From Mycolicibacterium llatzerense (GTDB lineage Bacteria; Actinomycetota; Actinomycetes; Mycobacteriales; Mycobacteriaceae), in contig NZ_JXST01000012.1 of the NCBI RefSeq assembly GCF_000878195.1, positions 62,001 through 126,000 on the forward strand: DNA of 64,000 bases, written 5' to 3'. This document shows, piece after piece, positions 40,939 to 49,195 of this stretch. The notes under the pieces are model-generated. The model had not been told where the DNA came from. It worked only from the letters and a program-made list of their open reading frames with translations, and ran no database searches. Both the position numbers and the translations under genes were made by a program. The first letter of the stretch is position 1, and every line of letters begins with the position of its first letter.

Positions 40939-42411
40939 TTACGCCGGGGTGTAGCCGAACGGCATGAGCACGCTCTTGGCCTGGCAGTAGGCCTCGATGC
41001 CCTCGGGGCCGTTCTCGCGGCCGATGCCCGAGTTCTTGTAGCCGCCGAACGGAGCGCCCGGATCGAACGCATACATGTTGACCGCGTAGGTGCCGGTGCG
41101 AATCTGTGCGGCGATCTTCATGGCCTTGGGCACGTCGGTGGTGTAGACGCTGCCAGCCAGGCCGTAGTCGGAGTCGTTGGCGATCCGGATGGCTTCCTCT
41201 TCGGTGTCGAAGGGGATGATCGCCAGCACCGGGCCGAAGATCTCTTCCTGGGCGATGGTCATCGAGTTGTCGACATCGGCGAACACCGTCGGCTGCACGA
41301 ACCACCCGGAATCCAGGCCCTCGGGACGGCCGCCGCCGGTGGCGATGCGCGCGCCCTCTTCGACACCCTTCTTGATGTAGCTCTCGACGCGCTCACGCTG
41401 CTTCTCGCTGATCAGCGGGCCGATCATGGCGGCCGGGTTGTCGGGCAGACCGACCTGCATGGCGGCCGCGCCCGCGGCCACCTTCTCGACGACCTCGTCG
41501 TACCGCGACCGCGGGGCCAGGATGCGCGTCTGGCCGACGCAGGCCTGGCCGGTGTTCATCAGGCCGGAGAACAGCAGCATCGGGAGGGTGGAGTCCAGGT
41601 CGGCGTCCTCGAGGATGATCGCCGCGGACTTGCCGCCCAGTTCCAGGGTGCAAGGCTTGAGTCGCTCGGCGGCGACCTTGCCGATCTCCTTGCCGACGGC
41701 CGAGCTGCCGGTGAAGGTGAACTTGTCGATCTCCGGGTTGGCGGTCAGCGCGCGGCCGGTGTCCGGGCCACCCGGCACGACGGACAGCACGCCCTCGGGC
41801 AGGCCGGCCTCGGCGAAGGCCTGGGCCATGGCGAACACCGACAGCGGGGTCTCGGCGGCGGGCTTGAGCACGACGGTGCAGCCGGCCAGCAGCGCGGGGC
41901 CTAGCTTGTTGGCGGCCAGGAAGAACGGCACGTTCCACGCGGCGACGGCGGCGACGACGCCGATGGGCTCGCGGGTCACCAGCGTCTGGCCGTAGATGCC
42001 GTCGCGGATCTCGCTCCACTGGAACTTGTCGGCAGCGCCGGCGTAGTAGTTGAACGACGACATCGCAGCGCCGTACTGCATCATGTCGACGATGCTCGGC
42101 GGCTGGCCGGTCTCGGCGGAGAGCAGGAACTTCAGCTCGTCGGCACGCTCGGTCATGATGCGCGACGCCTCGGCGATCACCGCGGCACGCTCGGCCGGTG
42201 ACATCTTGGGCCAGGGGCCCTCGTCGAACGCCTTGCGGGCGGCGGCACACGCGGCATCCACGTCGGCCTTGGCGGCCAGCGGCACCTTGCCGACGAGCTC
42301 GCCGGTGGCCGGGGAGTGCACCTCGATGACGTCCGACGTCGAGGGTGCGGTCCACTGACCGCCGATGAACAGCTGGTCCCACTCGGTTTTGAATGCCGTG
42401 CTTTGTGTCAT
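40939..42411 (-). CDS. NAD(P)-dependent aldehyde dehydrogenase, Rv0223c-like
   Basis: 490 residues. Active-site segments AAWNVPFFLAANKLGPAL, LELGGKSAAIILEDADLD (general-base Glu) and MNTGQACVGQTRILAP (nucleophile Cys) are intact; the C-terminus PFGGYKNSGIGRENGPEGIE is typical. Close to Rv0223c (487 aa) as I recall it. Oxidises an aldehyde, possibly from sterol or lipid breakdown. I prefer the ATG 42411 to the GTG 42420, because TAATGT lies 7 nt before it. A near-KstR site overlaps the -35 region. Confidence 0.93.
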   Translation of the reverse strand: MTQSTAFKTEWDQLFIGGQWTAPSTSDVIEVHSPATGELVGKVPLAAKADVDAACAAARKAFDEGPWPKMSPAERAAVIAEASRIMTERADELKFLLSAETGQPPSIVDMMQYGAAMSSFNYYAGAADKFQWSEIRDGIYGQTLVTREPIGVVAAVAAWNVPFFLAANKLGPALLAGCTVVLKPAAETPLSVFAMAQAFAEAGLPEGVLSVVPGGPDTGRALTANPEIDKFTFTGSSAVGKEIGKVAAERLKPCTLELGGKSAAIILEDADLDSTLPMLLFSGLMNTGQACVGQTRILAPRSRYDEVVEKVAAGAAAMQVGLPDNPAAMIGPLISEKQRERVESYIKKGVEEGARIATGGGRPEGLDSGWFVQPTVFADVDNSMTIAQEEIFGPVLAIIPFDTEEEAIRIANDSDYGLAGSVYTTDVPKAMKIAAQIRTGTYAVNMYAFDPGAPFGGYKNSGIGRENGPEGIEAYCQAKSVLMPFGYTPA

Positions 42412-42418
42412 GGGCGTC

Positions 42419-42424
42419 ACATTA
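42419..42424 (-). promoter_or_regulatory. -10 box TAATGT of the aldehyde dehydrogenase gene (leaderless)
   Basis: Minus-strand TAATGT, 7 nt before the ATG at 42411. Confidence 0.55.
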
Positions 42425-42442
42425 CCCAGTTTTCAGCGAAAC

Positions 42443-42456
42443 GAGAACATGTTCCA
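42443..42456 (-). promoter_or_regulatory. Near-KstR operator upstream of aldehyde dehydrogenase
   Basis: Minus strand TGGAACATGTTCTC: matches TNNAACNNGTTNNA except for C instead of the final A. It shares GAACATGTTC and the adjoining AATT with the perfect site at 34640. Centred about 39 nt upstream of the predicted transcription start. Confidence 0.6.
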
Positions 42457-42466
42457 ATTAGGTCGC

Positions 42467-43249
42467 TCAGCTGGGCTTGAGCACCAACACCAGGTTGCTC
42501 GTCAAGAACTCCTGTAACACCGGTACAGAAGTCGCACGCCAGGCCCATTGGGGGTGGTAGCGGGGGAATGCGGCGACCAGCGCCCCGGTGCTGCGTGCCC
42601 ACTCCAGTCCAGCTGCCGCGGATACCGCGAACAACGACGACCCGTAGTCGTTCTTCGGCCGGTGGCCGTGTTTGCGGGTATACATCTCCGCGGCCCGCCG
42701 GCCACCGAGATAGTGGGTCAGCCCCATCTCGTGGCCGCCGAACGGGCCGAGCCACACCGTGTACGACAAGATCGCCAGCCCGCCCGGCCGAGTGACCCGC
42801 AGCATCTCCCGGCCCATCAGCCAGGGTTCGCGGACATGTTCGGCCACGTTCGACGACAGGCAGACGTCGACGCTGTCGTCGGCGAAGGGCAGCGCCATGC
42901 CCGAGGCGCGCACAAAGGTGCCTGCGCCGTCCGGTTGGGCGGCCGGGCCGGCGTGCATCTCCCTCGGGTCGGGCTCGACGCCGATGTACGTCATCCCGGC
43001 GCCGGAGAATTCGGTGGCGAAGTAGCCGGGACCGCCGCCGACGTCGAGCACGGTTGCGCCCTCGGGCGCGGTGCCGTTGAGGTCGCGCCACAGACCGTCC
43101 ACCAGAGCGACGGTGTCTCGGGCGAGGGCGCCGTAGAAGCGGGCCGGGTCGCTCTGCTCGAATCGGAACTCACCGAGCAGCCGGATCGAGCGGGCGAGGG
43201 TGGCTCGCCTGCGGGTGGTGACCAGTCCTTTGGCTGCCCAGCGATTCAC
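42467..43249 (-). CDS. SAM-dependent methyltransferase, Rv0224c-like
   Basis: 260-residue class I methyltransferase: motif I ATVLDVGGGPGYFATEF, motif II YIGVEPDPRE, motif IV VDVCLSSNVAEHV. Substrate unknown; its place beside glycosyltransferase and arabinan-synthesis genes suggests a cell-envelope glycan or polyprenyl lipid. Start GTG 43249, 6 nt after the TAGGGT -10 box. Divergent from the Rv0225-like gene with only 33 bp between start codons. Confidence 0.9.
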   Translation of the reverse strand: MNRWAAKGLVTTRRRATLARSIRLLGEFRFEQSDPARFYGALARDTVALVDGLWRDLNGTAPEGATVLDVGGGPGYFATEFSGAGMTYIGVEPDPREMHAGPAAQPDGAGTFVRASGMALPFADDSVDVCLSSNVAEHVREPWLMGREMLRVTRPGGLAILSYTVWLGPFGGHEMGLTHYLGGRRAAEMYTRKHGHRPKNDYGSSLFAVSAAAGLEWARSTGALVAAFPRYHPQWAWRATSVPVLQEFLTSNLVLVLKPS

Positions 43250-43255
43250 TCCGCA

Positions 43256-43261
43256 ACCCTA
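43256..43261 (-). promoter_or_regulatory. -10 box TAGGGT of the methyltransferase gene (leaderless)
   Basis: Minus-strand TAGGGT, 6 nt before the GTG at 43249. Together with the box at 43270 it makes a 33-bp bidirectional promoter. Confidence 0.6.
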
Positions 43262-43269
43262 CTGACCGG

Positions 43270-43275
43270 TACCCT
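43270..43275 (+). promoter_or_regulatory. -10 box TACCCT of the glycosyltransferase gene (leaderless)
   Basis: TACCCT followed by 7 nt and the ATG at 43283. Confidence 0.6.
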
Positions 43276-43282
43276 GCATTCG

Positions 43283-44470
43283 ATGCCAGACCACCCCCAG
43301 CAGCCTGCTGGATCTCCTGACGAGATCCGGTCGGTGCTGCTGCTCTGCTGGCGCGACACCGGCCACCCCCAGGGCGGCGGCAGCGAGACGTATCTGCAGC
43401 GCATCGGCGCCCAGCTGGCCGAGTCCGGGGTGCGAGTGACGCTGCGGACCGCCCGGTATCGCGGGGCATCGCGCACCGAGGTCGTCGACGGCGTCCGGAT
43501 CAGTCGCGGCGGTGGCCGCCTTTCCGTGTACATCTGGGCCGGCTTGGCCATGGTGCTGGCCCGGGTCGGCGTGGGTCCGCTGCGTGGCGTGCGGCCCGAC
43601 GTGGTGATCGATTCACAGAACGGCATTCCGTTTCTGGCCCGGCTGGCCTACGGCCGGCGGGCCATGGTGCTGGTGCACCACTGCCACCGCGACCAGTGGC
43701 CGGTTGCCGGCCGGTTGATGAGCAAGTTCGGCTGGTTCGTGGAATCACGGCTCTCGCCCCGGCTGCACCGGGACAACCAATACGTGACGGTGTCGCTGCC
43801 GTCGGCCCGGGACTTGGTGGATCTGGGGGTCGACGCTTCGCGGATCGCTGTCGTCCGCAACGGGGTCGACCTCGCTCCCGCGGCGTCCCTGGCGCTGCCT
43901 CGGGCCGCTGAGCCCCGCATCGTGGTGCTGTCGCGACTGGTGCCGCACAAGCAGATCGAGGACGTGCTCGACGCGGTCGCCCTGCTGGCGCCGGTGGTGC
44001 CGGGGCTGCGCCTCGACGTCGTCGGTGGCGGCTGGTGGGACGAGCGGCTGGTCGCGCACGCGCGCAGGCTCGGCATCAGCTCCGCGGTGACCTTCCACGG
44101 CCACGTCGATGAAGTCACCAAACACGAAGTGCTGCAACAGGCTTGGGTGCACGCACTGCCGTCGCGCAAGGAAGGCTGGGCGCTGGCCGTCATCGAGGCC
44201 GCGCAGCACGGCGTGCCGACGGTCGGCTATCGGTCGTCGGGCGGCCTGACCGACTCCATCGTCGACGGTGTGACGGGCCTGCTGGTCGACGACCACCGCG
44301 GCCTGGTCACCGCACTCGAGACCCTGGTGACCGACGATGTCCTGCGCGCCCAACTGGGCGCCAAGGCCCAGGTCCGGGCCGCCGAATTCTCGTGGCCGCA
44401 AAGCGCTTCCGCGATGCTGACCGTTGCCGAAGCGGTCCGGGACGGCCAGTTCGTCAACGGGATCGTCTGA
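43283..44470 (+). CDS. GT4-type glycosyltransferase, Rv0225-like
   Basis: 395 residues with two Rossmann domains. N-terminal acceptor domain has GHPQGGGSETYLQRIGAQLA; C-terminal donor domain has ILSRLVPHKQIEDVLDAV-type sequence (VVLSRLVPHKQIEDV) and the E-x7-E motif SRKEGWALAVIEAAQHGVP. Uses a nucleotide sugar on the cytosolic side; probable role in envelope polysaccharide or glycolipid synthesis, since all neighbours to the right act there. Start ATG 43283 by the -10 box; the long open frame upstream is antisense of the methyltransferase. Confidence 0.9.
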   Translation: MPDHPQQPAGSPDEIRSVLLLCWRDTGHPQGGGSETYLQRIGAQLAESGVRVTLRTARYRGASRTEVVDGVRISRGGGRLSVYIWAGLAMVLARVGVGPLRGVRPDVVIDSQNGIPFLARLAYGRRAMVLVHHCHRDQWPVAGRLMSKFGWFVESRLSPRLHRDNQYVTVSLPSARDLVDLGVDASRIAVVRNGVDLAPAASLALPRAAEPRIVVLSRLVPHKQIEDVLDAVALLAPVVPGLRLDVVGGGWWDERLVAHARRLGISSAVTFHGHVDEVTKHEVLQQAWVHALPSRKEGWALAVIEAAQHGVPTVGYRSSGGLTDSIVDGVTGLLVDDHRGLVTALETLVTDDVLRAQLGAKAQVRAAEFSWPQSASAMLTVAEAVRDGQFVNGIV

Positions 44471-44775
44471 CGGCTCACCGCTGCCGCGACGACGCGGCAG
44501 GCGGGCAGCAAGCCCGCTTTCAGAAATTCTTCGCAACGACGATTCAAATCCGTCGTTTTGCTGTTGGACGCGACCATGACGCATAAACTGACGCCAAGGT
44601 CAAATTTAATAGCTAAGAGGGTCGCTCTCGGGTTTCCGGCTTTCGGGTGTGCCTCCTGATTGGCGGATCCAGGCAACTGGTTCCGGTGATGCAGTGCGTT
44701 CGAACTCCGTTCTCATTCAATGTAATTGGATATCCCGCTCCATCGATGTACCACCGGGTCTGAGGAGTTGAACAT
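44471..44775. other. AT-rich intergenic region upstream of the sugar transferase
   Basis: About 300 bp, clearly lower in GC than its neighbours, with no supported gene. Holds a hairpin at 44535-44557, an A/T-rich stretch near 44600-44620 that could be the promoter, and the leader ORF with its GAGGAG site at the right end. Confidence 0.55.
44535..44557. terminator. Weak hairpin, possible terminator of the glycosyltransferase gene
   Basis: AACGACG (44535-44541) / CGTCGTT (44551-44557) with a 9-nt AT-rich loop and trailing TTG; 65 nt after the stop. Confidence 0.4.
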
Positions 44776-44791
44776 GTGGAGTTGCCGATGA
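44774..44791 (+). other. Five-codon leader ORF overlapping the sugar transferase start
   Basis: ATG TGG AGT TGC CGA TGA (MWSCR), 6 nt after GAGGAG (44762-44767). Its stop overlaps the in-frame ATG of the sugar transferase at 44788 (ATGA). The alternative is that the same ribosome binding site serves the GTG at 44776. Confidence 0.4.
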
Positions 44792-46257
44792 CGCTCTCGA
44801 CATTCGGACTCACGCGCATCTCGAATTCCCGAACGGTGTGGCAGCCGCACTACGCCCGTCGGGTGCTGATCACCGACGCCGTGACGATCGTCCTCGCCAT
44901 GTTGTTCGCGCAATGGGCCCGATTCGGCGGAGCGGGCTATGGCCCGTCGGCGTCCATGCTCTACACCGCGTACTCGCTGGTGCTGGCGTGCCTGTGGCTG
45001 GGCGTCCTGACCCTGCATCACGCCCGTTCCGCCTCGATCCTCGGCTGCGGCATCGAAGAGTATCGCCGCGTTGTCGCCGCGTCCTTCTGGACCTTCGGGG
45101 TGATCGCGATCGTGGCCTTGCTCGCGCGGCTCGAGATCGCGCGCGGCTACCTGGCAATCGCATTCCCGTTGGGCACGATCGGACTGCTGATCGGGCGCAA
45201 GGTGTGGCGGCGCCGGGTTCGTGCGCGCCGGCAGGCGGGCGATTGCCTGACATCCGTTCTTGCCATTGGTGATCGGGACGCGATCGCCGTGCTGGCCACC
45301 GAACTCATGAACGATCCCGGCGATGGGTACGTGGTGGTCGGTGCGGGCATCCCGGGCGATCCGGACGCGCGCGGTGACGTCATCAGGATCGGCGATCGGG
45401 TGATCCCGATCTTCGGCGACGAGAACGACGCCCTCGGCGCGCTCGGTGACCGCTGTGCCGCCGACACCGTGGCACTGACCGACGCAGAACATTTCGGGGT
45501 TGCCGGAATCCAGCGGCTCACCTGGCGTCTCGAGGCCTCCGACGTCGACCTGGTGGTGTCGCCCGGCCTGCTCGACGTGGCGGGTGCGCGTCTCGCGATG
45601 CGGCCGGTGGCCGGCATGCCGCTGCTGCACGTGGAGAAGCCGCAGTATCAGGGCGCCAAGAGCTTCCTGAAGAAGGCGTTCGACTTCGGGTTCGCGCTGG
45701 CGGCCCTGATCGGGACCGCGCCGCTGCTCCTGCTCGCGGCGATCGCCATCAAGATGACGAGTCGTGGCCCGGTGTTCTACCGGTCGGAACGCATCGGACT
45801 GGACGGTGAGCCGTTCACCATGATCAAGTTCCGCAGCATGGTGGTCGACGCGGAAGAGCGTCTCGGCGACCTGCTTCCGTCCAACGAGATGGCCGGCGGC
45901 GTCATGTTCAAGATGCGGGAGGACCCGCGGGTCACGTTGGTCGGAAAGATCTTGCGCCGCTACAGCATCGACGAGCTGCCGCAATTCATCAACGTGCTCA
46001 AGCAGGACATGAGTGTGGTCGGTCCGCGGCCGCCGCTGCGCCGTGAGGTCGAGTCCTACAACGGGGACATCAGGCGCAAGCTCCTCGTCAAGCCGGGAGT
46101 GACGGGCCTGTGGCAGATCAGCGGGCGGTCGAACCTCACCTGGGACAAGGCTGTGCGCCTTGATCTTTCGTACGTCGACAACTGGTCGATGGTCACCGAC
46201 GTCGGGATCATCCTGAAGACGATCAGCGTGGTGGCTCGCGGCGAAGGGGCGTACTGA
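44776..46257 (+). CDS. Polyprenyl-phosphate sugar-1-phosphate transferase (WbaP/exopolysaccharide type)
   Basis: 493 residues: four N-terminal membrane helices, a Rossmann-like central domain and the C-terminal bacterial sugar transferase domain with its own membrane helix (FDFGFALAALIGTAPLLLLA). Conserved blocks GPVFYRSERIGLDGEPFTMI, KFRSM, LRRYSIDELPQFINVLKQDM, SVVGPRPPLRREVE and VKPGVTGLWQISGR are complete. It primes glycan assembly by moving a sugar phosphate onto undecaprenyl/decaprenyl phosphate. No counterpart lies between Rv0225 and Rv0226c in M. tuberculosis as I recall. Start GTG 44776 or ATG 44788. Its 3' end overlaps the convergent Rv0226c-like gene by 35 bp. Confidence 0.9.
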   Translation: MELPMTLSTFGLTRISNSRTVWQPHYARRVLITDAVTIVLAMLFAQWARFGGAGYGPSASMLYTAYSLVLACLWLGVLTLHHARSASILGCGIEEYRRVVAASFWTFGVIAIVALLARLEIARGYLAIAFPLGTIGLLIGRKVWRRRVRARRQAGDCLTSVLAIGDRDAIAVLATELMNDPGDGYVVVGAGIPGDPDARGDVIRIGDRVIPIFGDENDALGALGDRCAADTVALTDAEHFGVAGIQRLTWRLEASDVDLVVSPGLLDVAGARLAMRPVAGMPLLHVEKPQYQGAKSFLKKAFDFGFALAALIGTAPLLLLAAIAIKMTSRGPVFYRSERIGLDGEPFTMIKFRSMVVDAEERLGDLLPSNEMAGGVMFKMREDPRVTLVGKILRRYSIDELPQFINVLKQDMSVVGPRPPLRREVESYNGDIRRKLLVKPGVTGLWQISGRSNLTWDKAVRLDLSYVDNWSMVTDVGIILKTISVVARGEGAY

Positions 46258-47863
46258 GTCCCCGCCACCGCGCAATGCCCATCGCGGCCAACCCGCCGAT
46301 CAGCATCCCCAGCCACACCAGGTGCGCGGCGATCAGCAGCGGCCGACCCGAAGCGGCGGGCGTCGACCCACCTACCCGGTACAGCGTGATGTCGTTGTCC
46401 CGGTACGCAATTGGTAGCGACAATGCGGGAGCAGCGCCCTCCACGACCACCCAACCGACCCCGGCCGCGGCCAACTGGTGCACGTCGGCGCCGCGCAGCA
46501 GCAGGTCCTGTACCCGCCGTGCCCGCGCGCCCTCGCCGGGTACGGTCCGCCCACCGATCACCAGGTCCCCGGTCGCCAGCACATCGGCGGAAACCCAGCG
46601 GGGCAGCGGATCCAGCACCGGCGTCGGCCCGGCCCACGGGAACTGGCGGATGACGTCGGGCGGGAGTACCGCGACGGGCTTGGGGTCCGCGTTGATCTGC
46701 GCGGCGACCGAATACCAGCCGGCCGGATATGACACCGACCGCAACTGACTGCCCACGCCCCAGGCCAGGTCCGGCAGTGCGGCCAACACCATCACACAGC
46801 AACCCGCGGCGGCGAAAGATGTTGGTACCCAACGTCGAAGCGCCGTCACCGCGGAGGCACCGGCCAGTGCATAGCCGGGCATCGCGAGGGCCACCCACTT
46901 CTGCCCGTCACGCAGCACGCCCGTGCTGGGAATCGTTCGGATGAGCCAGTCGAGGAACGCCGACCCCGCGTCCGTAGCCAGCAGCGCGGGCACCACCACC
47001 GCGACGGCCGCGAGCACCAGCAGCGGCCGGGCCGCGGCCACGGACCACGCCTTCCGTGCACCGAGGGCCACCACAGCCAACAGCGCCACCGTCCCGGCCA
47101 CGGCGAACAGCGTCGTGCGGGACACCGGCACCGCACCGGCGTTCCAGATGCCGCCGAGCCCGGCCAGACTGCCGAGCGTGCCGAGACCCGGCTCCGCCCG
47201 CGCCGCGAAGGCCGGCACCCCGGCGCTGGCTACCGGCAGTACCGAGCGGGCCACCACCGTCGCCACCAACCAGGGCAGTGCGGCGCCGATCGACGCCGCC
47301 AGCGCCACCCAGACGCCGCGCCACGTGCGCGAACACACCACGGCCACGACCAGCGCCAGCAGCAGTCCGGTCGGCGTCAGCCCGGCCAGCGCGACCCAAA
47401 ACACGAGGTGCGGCAGCCGGAACCGCAACGCCGACACCGCAACCCAGGGCAGGCAGCCGTAGCCGACCAGCAGACTCCAATGCCCCTGCAACAGCCGCTC
47501 GGCGACGTAGGGGTTCCACACGGCGATGGTGACGGCCACCAGCTGCCCGCCGAGACCCACGTCGAGAACCGCAGCGGCCAACCGCGCCGCACCCCAGCCG
47601 GCGAACCACAGACCGAGGATCAGCAGCGCCTTGACGAGCACGCCGCCGTCGACGACGCCGGAGAAGACGGCCAGGAAGAAGTCCTGCGGCAAGGCCCGCG
47701 GTGCGGCCTCGGACAAGCCCAGGGCCGCATCGGACAGGTAGGACCGCGGTGTGGAAACCGCGTCACGCAGCAGCAGATAACCAGGCGCCAGCAGGGGCGC
47801 GGTGACAGCGAGCGTCAGCCCCAGCGCGTACAGCGCCGGCAGGGCACGACGAAAAGCGATCAG
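46223..47863 (-). CDS. Multi-pass membrane protein, Rv0226c-like, CTG start
   Basis: 546 residues from the codon overlapping the upstream stop. About 12 hydrophobic segments, beginning ALPALYALGLTLAVTAPLLA, then GYLLLRDAVSTPRSYLSDAA and WNPYVAERLLQGHWSLLVGY, the last two nearly as in Rv0226c. Probably a GT-C-like or lipid-linked-glycan membrane protein of the arabinan pathway; no catalytic motif assigned. No ATG/GTG/TTG occurs in frame near the expected start. The only well-placed candidate is CTG 47863-47861, overlapping the TGA of the Rv0227c-like gene (CTGA). The open frame extends further upstream only as overlap with that gene. Confidence 0.8.
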   Translation of the reverse strand: MIAFRRALPALYALGLTLAVTAPLLAPGYLLLRDAVSTPRSYLSDAALGLSEAAPRALPQDFFLAVFSGVVDGGVLVKALLILGLWFAGWGAARLAAAVLDVGLGGQLVAVTIAVWNPYVAERLLQGHWSLLVGYGCLPWVAVSALRFRLPHLVFWVALAGLTPTGLLLALVVAVVCSRTWRGVWVALAASIGAALPWLVATVVARSVLPVASAGVPAFAARAEPGLGTLGSLAGLGGIWNAGAVPVSRTTLFAVAGTVALLAVVALGARKAWSVAAARPLLVLAAVAVVVPALLATDAGSAFLDWLIRTIPSTGVLRDGQKWVALAMPGYALAGASAVTALRRWVPTSFAAAGCCVMVLAALPDLAWGVGSQLRSVSYPAGWYSVAAQINADPKPVAVLPPDVIRQFPWAGPTPVLDPLPRWVSADVLATGDLVIGGRTVPGEGARARRVQDLLLRGADVHQLAAAGVGWVVVEGAAPALSLPIAYRDNDITLYRVGGSTPAASGRPLLIAAHLVWLGMLIGGLAAMGIARWRGLSTPLRREPPR

Positions 47864-49056
47864 ATCCGGTCCGGTGGCAGATCGGTCGGCCGCTGTGTAG
47901 GCAGCTTCTCGGTCATGGCCTCGGCGGCGGGCATCGGGCCGGAATCGGTATCGCGCCGGCCGAAGAAGCCGTGCCCGGCAGCGTCCAAGCCGGGATCGAT
48001 CAACGCGGCTTGCGACCGCAGGCTGTACGCGGCCAGCAGCGCGCCGCCGACCAGGAAGACCAGCCCCAGGCCACCGAAGGTGATGGGCAGGATGCGGTTC
48101 CACAGGGCCAGCTTGTCGCGCTCGTCGTGGGCGGCCGCGACCTGCGACTCGACCGTCTGCTCGTTCGAGGTGACGGTGAAGTCGGCGAACGTCACCTCAG
48201 GCTTGAGGGCGTCGCGGGAGTAGTAGTGGAAGCCGCGGTCCTTCTCTTTGACGATGGTGCCGGAGACCGGGTCCACCCAGAAGGTGCGGGCAGCGGCGTA
48301 GTAGCGCTGCATGGTGATCGGGTCGGTGGGCTCGGCGGACGGCACGCCCCACAGCTCGGCGCGGGCGGTCACCGAGCCGTCTTCGTCCTTGTCGTACAGC
48401 GACGAGAACTTGATCGGCTCGACCAGCTTGCCGTCGGCGTCGAAGCCGACGTTCTGGGTGAACTTGTAGACCGACAGCCCGTTGACGTCTTCTTCGCCCT
48501 CGTAGTTGGCGTCGTACGCCTTCTGCGCGATCGGGTCGAACACCTGGTAGGTCTTCTTCTCCGTGCTGAACGGGAAGCGGTAGCTCAGTCCGGTGTGGGG
48601 CAGCGCGACGTTGGTCGGCGGGTTCGGGTCCTCGATGGTGCGCGGCTTCTGCACCGAGCCGGCCGCACCTGTCACCGCGGCGGCGGTGGTGCGGTTGAGC
48701 GTCACGGTGTCGACGAGCGCCAACAGGAGGCCGTTGTCCTGCTGCTTGTCGGTGCGGCGGACGGTGTTGCCGACCTGCAGCGTCACGACGTCGGCGTTCG
48801 CCGGGTTCTCAACGCTGAGCTGGCGCTGCAACACCACGGGAACGTTCTTGTTGACGACGAACTTCTCGCCCAGCAGCGACGCCGGGTCCAGAGCGGTGCC
48901 GGTGCCGTTGCTGACCAGCGTGGTGTCGATGTCGAGCGGAATCTTGGCGATTTTCCCCGACGTATAAGTAGTCAACAGCAGAGCAGCAATCAGCAGGGCG
49001 GCGCCGAGCCCCATCAAGACGCATGCTGCGATTCGCAACCCCACAGCGCGGTTCAA
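47860..49056 (-). CDS. DUF3068/PorA-family membrane protein, Rv0227c-like
   Basis: 398 residues from TTG 49056 (ribosome binding site GTGAGGAG 6 nt upstream; an upstream ATG at 49086 lacks one). One TM helix near the start (CVLMGLGAALLIAALLLTTY), a large extracytoplasmic beta-rich domain (TNVALPHTGLSYRFPF, YEGEEDVNGLSVYKFTQNVG) and a second TM helix (ILPITFGGLGLVFLVGGALL) before a cytosolic tail. Very close to Rv0227c as I recall it, a protein reported to be required for lipomannan maturation and lipoarabinomannan synthesis in corynebacteria and mycobacteria. Coupled to the Rv0226c-like gene by CTGA. Confidence 0.9.
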   Translation of the reverse strand: MNRAVGLRIAACVLMGLGAALLIAALLLTTYTSGKIAKIPLDIDTTLVSNGTGTALDPASLLGEKFVVNKNVPVVLQRQLSVENPANADVVTLQVGNTVRRTDKQQDNGLLLALVDTVTLNRTTAAAVTGAAGSVQKPRTIEDPNPPTNVALPHTGLSYRFPFSTEKKTYQVFDPIAQKAYDANYEGEEDVNGLSVYKFTQNVGFDADGKLVEPIKFSSLYDKDEDGSVTARAELWGVPSAEPTDPITMQRYYAAARTFWVDPVSGTIVKEKDRGFHYYSRDALKPEVTFADFTVTSNEQTVESQVAAAHDERDKLALWNRILPITFGGLGLVFLVGGALLAAYSLRSQAALIDPGLDAAGHGFFGRRDTDSGPMPAAEAMTEKLPTQRPTDLPPDRI

Positions 49057-49195
49057 CCCGTGCTCCTCACTTTGTCTGCCAGCCACACAGCAACCCGACT
49101 GACCCTAACAGCCCTTACTAAGGCACACCCTCATAGTGGTGTCGGGGTGGAAGTGAGATTCGCCGCCGAGTGCGGGCACCCGGCACACTGGGTTC

